Shown here: piece by piece, positions 26,821 through 34,915 of the stretch
Numbering within the stretch: position 1 is the stretch's first letter
How the letters are laid out: each line of letters starts with the position of its first letter
Assembly (NCBI RefSeq): GCF_014203705.1
Contig: NZ_JACHJR010000001.1
Coordinates: 4,402,001 to 4,466,000, forward strand
From: Kitasatospora gansuensis
Lineage (GTDB): Bacteria; Actinomycetota; Actinomycetes; Streptomycetales; Streptomycetaceae
Reading direction: 5' to 3'
DNA length: 64,000 nucleotides
The notes under the pieces: generated by a model
The model's input: only the letters and a program-made list of their open reading frames with translations
What the model was told of the DNA's origin: nothing
Databases searched by the model: none
Position numbers and translations under genes: made by a program

Positions 26821-27588
26821 ATGTCGTACGCCACCATCGTCACCACCCTCCGCGCCGCCGGCTGCGTCTTCGCCGAGGACGAGGCAGAACTCCTCCTCGC
26901 CACCGCCACCACCCCCGCGCAGCTCGCCGCCATGGTCGAACGCCGGGTCGAGGGCCACCCGCTCGAACACGTCCTCGGCTGGGCCGGGTTCTGCGGCCTG
27001 AAGATCACCGTCACCACCGGGGTCTTCGTCCCGCGCCGCCGCACCGAATTCCTCGCCGAACAGGCCGCCGCCCTGCTCCGCCCGGACGGCGTCGCCCTCG
27101 ACCTCTGCTGCGGCGCGGGCGCGGTGGCCGCGGTCCTGGCCGCCACCGTCCCCACGGCCGAACTCCACGCCGCCGACCTCGACCGGACCGCCACCGACTG
27201 CGCCCGGAGCAACCTCCCGGCCACCGCGACGGTCTACCAGGGCGACCTCTACACCCCGCTCCCCGCAAGCCTCCGGGGCCGGATCACCGTCCTGGTCGCC
27301 AACGCCCCGTACGTCCCCACCGACGCGATCCCCTTCCTCCCCTCCGAAGCCCGCGACCACGAACCGCACTTCACCCTCGACGGCGGCACCGACGGCCTCG
27401 CCATCCAACGCCGCGTCATCGCCGAAGCCCCCCACTGGCTCGCCCCCGGCGGCCACCTCCTGATCGAAACCAGCACCCACCAGGCCCCCGCCACCGCCGC
27501 CGCCATGACCGCCCACGGCCTCACCCCCGCCATCCGCAGCTCCGACAACCACGACGCCACCGTGGTGATCGCCACCCACCCGGCCTGA
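26821..27588 (+). CDS. HemK/PrmC-like protein N5-glutamine methyltransferase
   Basis: SAM-dependent methyltransferase of 255 residues. Motif I is VALDLCCGAGAVAAVLAATV near residue 95, and the catalytic loop reads ANAPYVPTD where classical PrmC has NPPY. The Ala variant is usual in this actinobacterial subfamily, to my knowledge. HemK-type enzymes methylate Gln in release factors or other proteins. This is a second-tier homologue, so its substrate may differ. Start ATG 26821 with GAAAGG upstream; a leader ORF precedes it. Codons are strongly C-ending and the GC is very high, with no sign of recent transfer. Confidence 0.87.
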   Translation: MSYATIVTTLRAAGCVFAEDEAELLLATATTPAQLAAMVERRVEGHPLEHVLGWAGFCGLKITVTTGVFVPRRRTEFLAEQAAALLRPDGVALDLCCGAGAVAAVLAATVPTAELHAADLDRTATDCARSNLPATATVYQGDLYTPLPASLRGRITVLVANAPYVPTDAIPFLPSEARDHEPHFTLDGGTDGLAIQRRVIAEAPHWLAPGGHLLIETSTHQAPATAAAMTAHGLTPAIRSSDNHDATVVIATHPA

Positions 27589-27768
27589 CCGGCCCCGTCC
27601 CCGGGGCGGGTTGCTCTGGGGACGGGCTGCTGGCGTCACCCGGACGGAGTCCCGGCAGGCAGCCATGACGGACCCTCGGCAGCAGCTCGGCCCTCGACGG
27701 CATGGCGCCTAACCGGCCGTTCCACCCTCGCAGGGTGTTTCCACCGCTACGGCGAGGACGATTTCCGG

Positions 27769-28173
27769 ATGTGCCAGGCCGGCTGGCAGACGTGGCCACT
27801 GCCCGAGCGGGCGGCCGTGACCGAGGTGTGGCGGACCTGGCTGGAGCTGACCCTGTATCAGTACCCGAGCCCGGTGCCCGTCACAGAAGTCCTGGGGGTG
27901 ACGGCGGTGACTACCGGCACCCTGCGACCCTGGCTCGACATCTGTACCGACACCCGCACGCCGTCCGGCGACCGGCACCTGGCGGACCTGCTCGACTGCT
28001 GGCTGGTCTACGACGATCCGGCCGGGCTGAGACTGGGCTTTTACGGCGAACTGGCCGTCGGCCCCGAACTCCTGCCCTGGCTAAGGAGTCTGGACCCGGC
28101 TCGGCTGAGCGAAACCCATCGCTATGTGCGCGACCTGCACCTCGCCACCCAGGACGGGCTGCCGTCGGCCTGA
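27769..28173 (+). CDS. Hypothetical protein, possibly a 5'-truncated gene
   Basis: A 134-residue reading frame with protein-like character (VWRTWLELTLYQYPSPVPVT, then PSGDRHLADLLDCWLVYDD) similar in style to streptomycete hypothetical proteins whose homologues are longer. The frame stays open upstream to about 27610 without a good start or ribosome site, and codon bias there is weaker. The 180 bp before it (27589-27768) contains nothing else recognisable. It may be the 3' remnant of a larger gene. No function assigned. Confidence 0.45.
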   Translation: MCQAGWQTWPLPERAAVTEVWRTWLELTLYQYPSPVPVTEVLGVTAVTTGTLRPWLDICTDTRTPSGDRHLADLLDCWLVYDDPAGLRLGFYGELAVGPELLPWLRSLDPARLSETHRYVRDLHLATQDGLPSA

Positions 28174-28183
28174 CCCCGTCGGC

Positions 28184-29008
28184 TCAGGCCAGCTCGGCCA
28201 GGAGCTCGCGCAGGCGGTGGGCGTAGGCGCGCGGGTGGGAGAGGTTGCCGTTGTGGCCGCCGGGGAACTCGCGGACCGGTTCGTCGACCAACTCGGCCAG
28301 GGCGTCGGCGCACTGGCGGTCGAAGACGTTCCGGGGAGTGGTGTGCCCGGCGGCCGGGATGATCCGGGTGGGGGTGGTGCGCAGGGTGTCGGGGTCGAGG
28401 GTGTCGTGCACGATCGCGCTGAAGTCGTGCCGGATGAAGTGGTCGAAGTTGGCGATCCGGCGCGCGTCCATCGGGTGCGGCGTCAGCCCGTCCTCGGTGG
28501 CCGCCTTGAGGTCGATGCCCAGCGCCCGGGCCATCTCGGGCAGCGTCGGGCCGAGGCCGTGCTGCTCGTAGTAGTGCTGAAGTTCCGTCAACTCACCTTC
28601 GTGCTTCGCCTGTTCGGCGGCAGGCAGCAGGCGCGGGGTGACCGGCTCGTGCGCGATCAGCGCCCGCAGCTGCCCCGGGTGGCGGACGGCCACGTGCAGC
28701 CCGATCGCGGCACCGAGGCTGCACCCGAGCATCAGCGCCGGCGCGTCGGTGACGGCGGCCAGCAGCCGGTGCACGTCCTCGGCGTGCTCGGCCAGGCTCG
28801 CGCCGCGCTCCGGTGCGTCCAGCCGGCTGCGGGACAGGCCCCGCCGGTCGTACGTCACCACGGTGTACGCGTCGGTGAGGCCCGCCACCAGGTCGGTGCT
28901 GCGCTCGGCGTCACCCTCGCCGCTCTGCGAGACGAGCAGGACCGGGCCGGTCCCGCGCACCTCGTAGTGCAGGGTCGCGCCGGGGACGGTGAGGCTGGCA
29001 GTGGGCAT
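28184..29008 (-). CDS. Alpha/beta hydrolase
   Basis: Soluble hydrolase of 274 residues. Nucleophile elbow is MLGCSLGAAIGLHVAV (Ser near residue 96). The oxyanion strand GTGPVLLVSQSGEGDAE follows residue 18, and the base His is in FPGGHNGNLSHP near the C terminus. Lid region around LTELQHYYEQHGLG. Substrate unknown; ester or lactone hydrolysis is typical. The MarR gene at 29122 is divergent, and a set of 14-bp repeats lies between the two, so regulation by it is likely. ATG at 29008. Confidence 0.9.
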   Translation of the reverse strand: MPTASLTVPGATLHYEVRGTGPVLLVSQSGEGDAERSTDLVAGLTDAYTVVTYDRRGLSRSRLDAPERGASLAEHAEDVHRLLAAVTDAPALMLGCSLGAAIGLHVAVRHPGQLRALIAHEPVTPRLLPAAEQAKHEGELTELQHYYEQHGLGPTLPEMARALGIDLKAATEDGLTPHPMDARRIANFDHFIRHDFSAIVHDTLDPDTLRTTPTRIIPAAGHTTPRNVFDRQCADALAELVDEPVREFPGGHNGNLSHPRAYAHRLRELLAELA

Positions 29009-29059
29009 GGTGGTGTTCCCCCTCCGGGTGCTGACGGTCCGTCCGTCGCACTGCCTTCA

Positions 29060-29113
29060 CCGTAGTGCATCCAAAGAGATGTATCAATATGGATGGATCA
29101 CTATGGATGTATC
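29060..29113. promoter_or_regulatory. Three or four 14-bp-spaced repeats TATGGATGTATC, candidate MarR boxes
   Basis: TATGGATGTATC at 29102-29113, TATGGATGGATC at 29088-29099, and the weaker AAGAGATGTATC at 29074-29085 lie exactly 14 bp apart; a fourth, poor copy may begin at 29060. They overlap the promoter zone of the MarR gene and of the divergent hydrolase. The regular spacing suggests cooperative binding on one side of the helix. Confidence 0.5.
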
Positions 29114-29121
29114 TTGTCCTC

Positions 29122-29556
29122 ATGAACGGAGTCGAGCTCTTCCTGCTGGGCCGGGCCCTGATGAAGATCGGCGAGAGCGCCATCCCGGAGCCCCCGGGCG
29201 GCGGCCAGTCCGGCAGCACCCGCGCGGTCCTGATCGTCGCCACCGACATCGCCGCCCACCCCGGCACCACCGCCAGCGAGATCGTGGCCCGTACCGGCAT
29301 CCCGCAGAGCCAGGTATCCACCGCCGTCGCCCGCCTCCGGGAAGCCGGCTCGATCACCACCGCCCCCGACTCCGCCGACGGCCGCCGCACCCTGATCCAC
29401 CCCGCCGCCGAACCGTCCCCCCGAGTCGCCGAGATCCGCGCGACCACCGTCGACGACGCCCTCGCCACCGCCCTCGACGGCAACTCCATCCAGCTGCGCG
29501 AGGTCACCGACGCCCTGGCGGTACTGGCCCGCCACCTGGCGCCCGGTCGGTCCTGA
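29122..29556 (+). CDS. MarR-family transcriptional regulator
   Basis: Winged-helix regulator of 144 residues. The recognition region is AAHPGTTASEIVARTGIPQS (helices 3-4) with wing SITTAPDSADGRRTLIH. ATG 29122 fits family length best; in-frame starts at 29107 and 29089 exist, no clear ribosome-binding site precedes any of them, and a leaderless transcript is possible. It likely represses itself and the divergent alpha/beta hydrolase through the 14-bp repeats. The ligand is unknown. Confidence 0.8.
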   Translation: MNGVELFLLGRALMKIGESAIPEPPGGGQSGSTRAVLIVATDIAAHPGTTASEIVARTGIPQSQVSTAVARLREAGSITTAPDSADGRRTLIHPAAEPSPRVAEIRATTVDDALATALDGNSIQLREVTDALAVLARHLAPGRS

Positions 29557-29677
29557 GCGGCCCATCGCCCATGTGACCCGGATCACATCAACTGATCGGC
29601 CGCGGAGCGATGAGTTCCGGACGGCGGGACGGTCTCCCCTCATGTACACCCGAAGTGAGAAAGAGGAGCGACTCCCC

Positions 29678-30274
29678 ATGCGCATCGTGATCAGTGAGTT
29701 CATCAGCCTCGACGGCGTCGTGCAGGCCCCCGGCGGCCAGGAGGAGGACCGCGACGGCGGCTTCGCGCACGGCGGCTGGTCGCACCCGTTCTTCGACCCG
29801 GAGGTGGTGGGTGGCGCGTTCGCCGACGCGACCGCCAAGGCCGAGGCGCTGCTGTTCGGCCGCCGCACCTGGCAGACCATGGCCGGCGCCTGGCCGGAGC
29901 GGGCGGGCGACCCGTTCGCCGACCAGATGAACTCGCTGCCCAAGTACGTCGTCACCGACACCCTCGGCGACTCCGACCTGACCTGGGAGAACACCACCCG
30001 GATCCCCGCCGCTGAGGCCGTCGCCCGGCTCCGCGAGCTGCGCGAGACCCCCGGTGGCGACCTGGTCGTGATGGGCAGCCCCACCCTGGTCCGCACCCTG
30101 CTGAGCGAGGATCTGTTCGACGAGCTCCGCCTGATCGTCATGCCGGTGCTGGTCGGCGGCGGCAAGACGATCTTCCCCGCCGACGGCGGCCTGCACACCC
30201 TCGAACTGGTCTCCACCGTCACCAGCAAGGCCGGCGTGAACGTGTGCACCTACCGCCCGGCCGCCGACAAGTAG
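29678..30274 (+). CDS. Dihydrofolate reductase family (RibD C-terminal-like) protein
   Basis: NADPH-binding protein of 198 residues of the DHFR/RibD_C fold. Family features are VISEFISLDGVVQAPGGQEE at the N terminus, LLFGRRTWQTMAGAWPER in the middle and IVMPVLVGGGKTIFPADGG near residue 160. These small proteins occur widely in actinobacteria and usually lack true folate activity. ATG 29678 with GAGGAG 9 bases upstream. It converges on the sigma factor gene, 24 bp away. Confidence 0.9.
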   Translation: MRIVISEFISLDGVVQAPGGQEEDRDGGFAHGGWSHPFFDPEVVGGAFADATAKAEALLFGRRTWQTMAGAWPERAGDPFADQMNSLPKYVVTDTLGDSDLTWENTTRIPAAEAVARLRELRETPGGDLVVMGSPTLVRTLLSEDLFDELRLIVMPVLVGGGKTIFPADGGLHTLELVSTVTSKAGVNVCTYRPAADK

Positions 30275-30298
30275 TCCACCCGGCGGGTATGTCCAGGG

Positions 30299-31222
30299 CT
30301 ACTCCGCGCCCCGGCGTACCCGCCGGAGTTCGTGGTGGACCGCCCAGGCGTCCGCCGCCGGGCCCAGATGGCCGAGCTTGTCGGGGTTGAGCACCAGACG
30401 GATCGCCTGGATCTGCCCGTCGAGGAGATCGAGCGTCAGGGCCTGGAGCACCTTGCCGTCCCGGTCGCGGAAGACCGCGCCCGGCTGGCCGTTGACCTCG
30501 TGCGGTTCGAAGGTCACGTCGATCCGGGCCAGCCAGGGGAAGACGGCGGCGAGCAGTCGGGCCACGTTGTCGGCGCCCATGACTGCCCGGGCGAGCTGCG
30601 GGGTCTTGCCGCCGCCGTCGCCGACCATCGACACGTCGGCGGCGAGCAGGTCCCGCAGGCCGACCACGTCGCCCTCGCGGAGGGCGTCGAAGAACCGCGT
30701 CGCCAGCTCCTGCTGTTCCTGACGGTCCGCCTCGAACCGCGGCCGCCCGGCCTCCATGTGCCGCCGGGCCCGTACCAGCAGCTGCCGGCAGGCCGCCTCC
30801 GAGCGGCCCACCGCCGCGGCGACCTCCTCGAACCCGAAGCCGAACACCTCCCGCAGCAGGAAGACCGCCCGCTCCAGCGGGCTCAGTCGCTCGAGCAGCA
30901 GCAGCGCCGCCATCGACACCGAGTCGGCCAACTCCGCCGAACGGGCCGGGTCCTGGTACGGATCGTTCAGCAGCGGCTCGGGGAACCACGGCCCGACGTA
31001 CGCTTCCCGCCGCACCCGGGCGGACCGCAGCACGTCGATCGAGAGCCGGGTCACCGCGGCCGACAGGAAGGCCCTGGTCGACGTCGGCTCGGTGGCCGAA
31101 GCGTCGTACCGCAGCCACGTCTCCTGCACCGCGTCCTCGGCCTCGCTCACGCTGCCGAGAATCCGGTAGGCGATCGAGAACAGCAGTGGCCGCAGCTCCT
31201 CGAACTCCTCGACCTTGCTCAC
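30299..31222 (-). CDS. ECF41-type sigma factor with SnoaL-like C-terminal domain
   Basis: Alternative sigma factor of 307 residues. The sigma-2 region (RPLLFSIAYRILGSVSEAED, then VQETWLRYD) and the sigma-4 region (VFLLREVFGFGFEEVAAAVG) are complete. They are followed by a SnoaL-like domain of about 130 residues with the ECF41 marks DGGGK and NPDKL. In this group the extension, not an anti-sigma factor, modulates activity. It is encoded 96 bp behind a carboxymuconolactone-decarboxylase gene with an ECF41-type promoter, so the pair forms a probable self-regulated operon. GTG start 31222 with GGAAGGGG upstream. Confidence 0.92.
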   Translation of the reverse strand: MSKVEEFEELRPLLFSIAYRILGSVSEAEDAVQETWLRYDASATEPTSTRAFLSAAVTRLSIDVLRSARVRREAYVGPWFPEPLLNDPYQDPARSAELADSVSMAALLLLERLSPLERAVFLLREVFGFGFEEVAAAVGRSEAACRQLLVRARRHMEAGRPRFEADRQEQQELATRFFDALREGDVVGLRDLLAADVSMVGDGGGKTPQLARAVMGADNVARLLAAVFPWLARIDVTFEPHEVNGQPGAVFRDRDGKVLQALTLDLLDGQIQAIRLVLNPDKLGHLGPAADAWAVHHELRRVRRGAE

Positions 31223-31318
31223 GGCGAACCCCTTCCCCCTTGAAACCGACAGCTCCTGACGGATGATCATCAGAGTCGCCGGCCGGTCAGCGTACGGCAC
31301 CGGCGACTGCCGGGCCGC

Positions 31319-31795
31319 TCAGTGGAACTTCCCGGCCTCGTAGTCGCCGGTGGCCGGCTGCCGGGTGATGATGTTCACCCGGTTGGCCATGTTCATGAAC
31401 GAGATCAGGACCAGCAGGGCGGCGAGCTGCTCCTCGTCGTAGTGCTTCGCGGCGCGCTCCCACACCTCGTCCGGGACGCCGCCGGCCGCGTCCGCGACCC
31501 GGGTCCCCTCCTCCGCCAGCTCCAGCGCGGCCCGCTCGGCGTCGGTGAAGACCGTCGCCTCCCGCCACGCCGCGACCAGGTTCAGCCGCACCGGGGTCTC
31601 GCCGGCGGCGGTGGCGTCCTTGACGTGGATGTCGAGACAGACCGCGCAGCCGTTGATCTGACTCACCCGCAGCGCCACCAACTCCTGGGTGGCGACCGGC
31701 AGCGGGGAGTCCTTGAGCACCTTGCCCACCGCCATGAAGTGCTTGATTGCCTTGCCGACGGTCGGGCTGGCGAAGAGGTTCAGTCGAGCGTCCAC
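31319..31795 (-). CDS. Carboxymuconolactone decarboxylase / AhpD-like protein
   Basis: Small protein of 158 residues with the AhpD-fold thiol motif GCAVCLDIHVKDA (CxxC plus His), which supports peroxidase or disulfide chemistry. CMD proteins are standard partners of ECF41 sigma factors, and here the sigma gene follows directly on the same strand. Start GTG 31795 with GAGGAG 9 bases upstream. The substrate in this context is not known. The gene would be switched on by the sigma factor through the promoter at 31836-31862. Confidence 0.9.
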   Translation of the reverse strand: MDARLNLFASPTVGKAIKHFMAVGKVLKDSPLPVATQELVALRVSQINGCAVCLDIHVKDATAAGETPVRLNLVAAWREATVFTDAERAALELAEEGTRVADAAGGVPDEVWERAAKHYDEEQLAALLVLISFMNMANRVNIITRQPATGDYEAGKFH

Positions 31796-31835
31796 GGTGT
31801 GCTCCTCGGTGGTGGTCGATGCCTGCACCACCTGA

Positions 31836-31862
31836 GACGAGAGGGCCCGCCGCCCTGTGACA
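31836..31862 (-). promoter_or_regulatory. ECF41-type promoter (TGTCACA-N16-CGTC)
   Basis: On the minus strand TGTCACA (31856-31862) is followed after 16 bases by CGTC (31836-31839), the published ECF41 -35 and -10 pattern. It lies about 40-65 bp upstream of the CMD gene start. Confidence 0.65.
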
Positions 31863-31916
31863 CGGACGAATGTGACCTGCGTCTCGGGCCCTCGGCCACG
31901 TGGCAGGATCGCCCTC

Positions 31917-32426
31917 ATGAACTGCGCCGCCCTGCTCCTCGATGCGTTCGGCCGGGTCCGTGAGGCCGTCCACGAGTCGGTGGCCGGGCTCGGGCCCGAC
32001 GAGCTGACGGTGCGTCTGGACGCGAAGGCCAACTCGGTCGCCTGGCTGATCTGGCACCTGACGCGGATTCAGGACGACCACGTGGCCGAGGCCGCGGGCA
32101 CCGAACAGATCTGGACCGCACAGGGCTGGTACGCCCGCTTCGACCTCCCCTTCCCCGTGGGCGCCACCGGCTACGGGCACGCCACCCGCGAGGTCGCGGC
32201 GGTCCGGGTCGACTCCGCGCGACTGCTCACCGGCTACTACGACGCCGTGCACGAGCACACGCTGTCGTACGTGCGCGGGCTCAGCGGCCCGGCCCTCGAC
32301 CGGATCGTGGACGAGAGCTGGACCCCGCCGGTGACCCTGGGCGTCCGGCTGATCAGCGTGATCTCCGACTGCCTCCAGCACGCCGGTCAGGCGGCCTTCA
32401 TCCGCGGCGTACTCCGGCGACGCTAA
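31917..32426 (+). CDS. DinB/DUF664 family protein
   Basis: Four-helix protein of 169 residues in the DinB/DUF664 family, which includes metal-dependent enzymes that use mycothiol. Metal-ligand positions are visible in VAWLIWHLTRIQDDHVAEAA and near the C terminus in DCLQHAGQAAFIRG. It stands divergent to the CMD/sigma pair. ATG 31917 is preferred over an earlier in-frame ATG at 31857 because the family N terminus starts here. Its stop overlaps the GbsR-like gene stop by 4 bp on the opposite strand. Confidence 0.85.
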   Translation: MNCAALLLDAFGRVREAVHESVAGLGPDELTVRLDAKANSVAWLIWHLTRIQDDHVAEAAGTEQIWTAQGWYARFDLPFPVGATGYGHATREVAAVRVDSARLLTGYYDAVHEHTLSYVRGLSGPALDRIVDESWTPPVTLGVRLISVISDCLQHAGQAAFIRGVLRRR

Positions 32427-33151
32427 CTGTCCGATCGCGGCTCGGGCTTCGTGTGGAGGACCTCGCGGGCCTGCTCCGCGGCGCGGGCGATGCTTTCGCC
32501 GACGAAATCGACGAAGCGGGCGATGTTCTCCAGGCGGGTGGCGGCGGGGGTGTGGGGGCCGAGGACGCTGACGCCCTGTCGGGCGGTCTCGGCGAAGCGG
32601 GCGTTGGCGCGGGCGGTGGCCATCATCGACTGGTACCAGACGTCGTCGTCGACCAGGTAGCGCTCCCGGCGCCGTTCGTCGCGCTCCCGGCGGACCAGGC
32701 CCTGGCCCTCGAGGAACGCGATCGCCTTGGAGACGGACGCCGGGCTGACCTGCAGGCGCTGGACGAGCTCGGACGCCGTGACGCTGCCGGTGTCGGTGGT
32801 GTAGAGGCAGACCAGCACCCCAGCCGTCATCCTGGGCAGGCCCGACTGCATGAGTACGGTCGCGAACATCTCCTCGTACGCGCGCACCGCCTCGGCGTCC
32901 CGCCCGTCGGCCTGTGGGGGCGCCGGGAGATTCCGGGGGGCGGCCTGCCTGCGGCGGTGGGCGCGCTGTTCGGTGGCGCGGTGGGCGAGGTCGGCGCGGT
33001 AGGCGCTGGGGCCGCCGTTGCGCATCACCTCACGCGTGACCGTCGAGGTCGGACGGTCGAGGCGTCTGGCGATCTCCGCGTAGGCGAGGTCGTCGGCCAG
33101 CCCCGACGCGATCTGCTGACGTTCCTGCTGGGTGAGCCTGCCTCCCGGCAT
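32423..33151 (-). CDS. GbsR/MarR-type regulator with N-terminal IS30-like HTH
   Basis: Regulator of 242 residues with two DNA-binding regions. Residues 1-60 resemble the HTH_38 domain of IS30 transposases (RLTQQERQQIASGLADDLAY, then EIARRLDRPTSTVTREVMRN). Residues 85-180 form a GbsR/MarR winged helix (TASELVQRLQVSPASVSKAI, then RRRERYLVDDDVWYQ). It is divergent from a DUF4097 protein/hydrolase pair with a cluster of GCAAC boxes between. ATG 33151 has AAGGAG upstream. It probably represses the pair; this is inferred from layout. Confidence 0.85.
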   Translation of the reverse strand: MPGGRLTQQERQQIASGLADDLAYAEIARRLDRPTSTVTREVMRNGGPSAYRADLAHRATEQRAHRRRQAAPRNLPAPPQADGRDAEAVRAYEEMFATVLMQSGLPRMTAGVLVCLYTTDTGSVTASELVQRLQVSPASVSKAIAFLEGQGLVRRERDERRRERYLVDDDVWYQSMMATARANARFAETARQGVSVLGPHTPAATRLENIARFVDFVGESIARAAEQAREVLHTKPEPRSDS

Positions 33152-33204
33152 TGGGGTCTCCTTCGTGGTCCGTGGTGGCCCCACTGTAGCGTTCGCTCTC
33201 AATT

Positions 33205-33330
33205 CATTGCAACGAACGCAATGGGAGTCGTTGCTTTAGATTCAAAACCAGTGCAACGATTTCCCTGCTCTGGCCTGCAGTGATGCCGTTTCTGCGCAAC
33301 GAATATGTTGCCAGATCTATGAACGCAACG
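33205..33330. promoter_or_regulatory. Cluster of GCAAC boxes, candidate operators of the GbsR-like regulator
   Basis: Inverted pair CATTGC-N7-GCAATG at 33205-33223; CGTTGC at 33229 paired with GCAACG at 33253; GCAAC-N6-GTTGC at 33296-33311; and GCAACG at 33325. All lie in the 245-bp gap between the divergent regulator and the DUF4097 gene, in a stretch with more A+T than its surroundings. Confidence 0.55.
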
Positions 33331-33396
33331 TAGCTTTTCGTTCATCAGAAACGGCGCGCCGAAGAAAGCGCGACGACACGAAAGCAGGAGAGCACC

Positions 33397-34065
33397 GTGC
33401 AGAAGTACGACACCACCGCCCCGATCACCACCACCCTCGACATCCCCGCAGGCCGCATCCACCTCATCGCCGCCGACCGCACCGACACCACCGTCGAGAT
33501 CCGCCCCGCCGACGCCACCAAGAGCAGCGACCTCAAGGCCGCCGAGCAGACCACCGCCGACTACCGCGACGGCATCCTGCACATCACCACCGCACCGGCC
33601 AAGAACCGCATCCTCGGCAACACCGGCGCCATCGAGGTGACCGTCCAACTGCCCACCGGCTCCCGCATCGAGGCAAAGGCCGCCACCGCCGAACTCCGCG
33701 GCGTCGGCCGCCTCGGCCCCGTCACCTTCGACGCCGCCCACGGCACCGTCAAGCTCGACGAAACCGCCACCGCCCACCTCGCCCTCCTGGCCGGCGACAT
33801 CACCCTCGGCCGCCTCAACGGCCCCGCCCAGATCACCACCCACAAGGGCGACATCCACATCACCGAAGCCACCACCGGCACCGTCACCCTGCGCACCGAA
33901 GCCGGCAACCTCACCGTCGGCGCCGCCCGCGGCGTCAGCGCCACCCTCGACGCCGGCACCACCCACGGCCGCATCCACAACGCGCTCCAGAACACCGACG
34001 GCACCGCCGCCCTCACCATCCACGCCACCACCGCCTACGGCGACATCACCGCCCGCAGCCTCTGA
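33397..34065 (+). CDS. DUF4097 family beta-strand-repeat protein
   Basis: Protein of 222 residues of the DUF4097 (DUF4098-like) family: repeated short strands that build a right-handed beta-helix-like structure (IEVTVQLPTGSRIEAKAATA, then DAAHGTVKLDETATAHLALL). No signal peptide or membrane segment is seen, so it is cytoplasmic. Its function is unknown. GTG 33397 with AGGAGA upstream. The hydrolase gene follows 37 bp later and both lie downstream of the GCAAC-box cluster, so they probably form an operon controlled by the divergent GbsR-like regulator. Confidence 0.85.
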   Translation: MQKYDTTAPITTTLDIPAGRIHLIAADRTDTTVEIRPADATKSSDLKAAEQTTADYRDGILHITTAPAKNRILGNTGAIEVTVQLPTGSRIEAKAATAELRGVGRLGPVTFDAAHGTVKLDETATAHLALLAGDITLGRLNGPAQITTHKGDIHITEATTGTVTLRTEAGNLTVGAARGVSATLDAGTTHGRIHNALQNTDGTAALTIHATTAYGDITARSL

Positions 34066-34102
34066 CCACCCCTCACCCCTGCTGACCTGGAGAGAAATTC
34101 AG

Positions 34103-34915
34103 ATGAAGACCACCGAGCAGCACGCCGTCCGGACCACCATGGTGTCGACCGAGGACACCGCCCTGGCCGTGACCGACACCGGCGGCTCCGGCCGCCCCGT
34201 GCTCTACCTCAACGGCTCCTACGCCGACCAGTCGCACTGGCGCCGCGTCATCAGCGACCTCGGCGGCGACTTCCGCCACATCACCTACGACGAGCGCGCC
34301 CGCGGCAAGTCCGACCGCTCGGCCGACTACTCCTTCGAGGCCTGCCTGCGCGACATCGACGCCGTCCTGGCGGCGACCGGCGCCCAGCGGCCGATCCTGG
34401 TCGGCTGGTCCTACGGCGCGATGCTCGCCGTCCACTGGGCCGCGCGTAACCCCGACCGCACCGCAGGCGTGGTCTCCGTCGACGGCGCCCTGCCGCACGA
34501 CTGGCTCGACGACGCCGCCCGCGCACAGATCCGTACGCTGTTCCGCCGGCTGAGCCCGATCTTCCCCGTCGCCCGCCGCCTCGGCATGGCCGCCCGGATG
34601 AGCGCCGCCCAGCACGCCGAGATCAACATCGAGATCAACGAGCTCTGCGCACCCGCCGAGCTCGACCCCGTCCTCGACCGCCTCGCCGTCCCCACCCGCT
34701 ACGTGCTCGCCACCGGCGGCAACCTCGGCGGCGACCCCAAGCTGATGGAGCAGATCCGGGCCAACCTCGACCCGGTCCTCACCCGCAACCCCAACATCCA
34801 GCTCAGCGCCAAGGTCGCCAGCAACCACTCCAAGATCCTCCGCAACGACCACCTCGCCGTCGCGCAAGCCGTCCGCGGGCTGTCCGTTGCCTCAACTCCT
34901 GTTTCGCAGGCCTGA
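34103..34915 (+). CDS. Alpha/beta hydrolase
   Basis: Hydrolase of 270 residues. Oxyanion strand YLNGSYADQSHW near residue 35; nucleophile elbow LVGWSYGAMLAVHWA (Ser near 96); catalytic base in KVASNHSKILRNDHLA near 250. Shares its promoter region with the DUF4097 gene and probably its control. ATG 34103, GGAGAG upstream. The 3' end overlaps the convergent TetR gene by 24 bp. Substrate unknown. Confidence 0.9.
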   Translation: MKTTEQHAVRTTMVSTEDTALAVTDTGGSGRPVLYLNGSYADQSHWRRVISDLGGDFRHITYDERARGKSDRSADYSFEACLRDIDAVLAATGAQRPILVGWSYGAMLAVHWAARNPDRTAGVVSVDGALPHDWLDDAARAQIRTLFRRLSPIFPVARRLGMAARMSAAQHAEINIEINELCAPAELDPVLDRLAVPTRYVLATGGNLGGDPKLMEQIRANLDPVLTRNPNIQLSAKVASNHSKILRNDHLAVAQAVRGLSVASTPVSQA

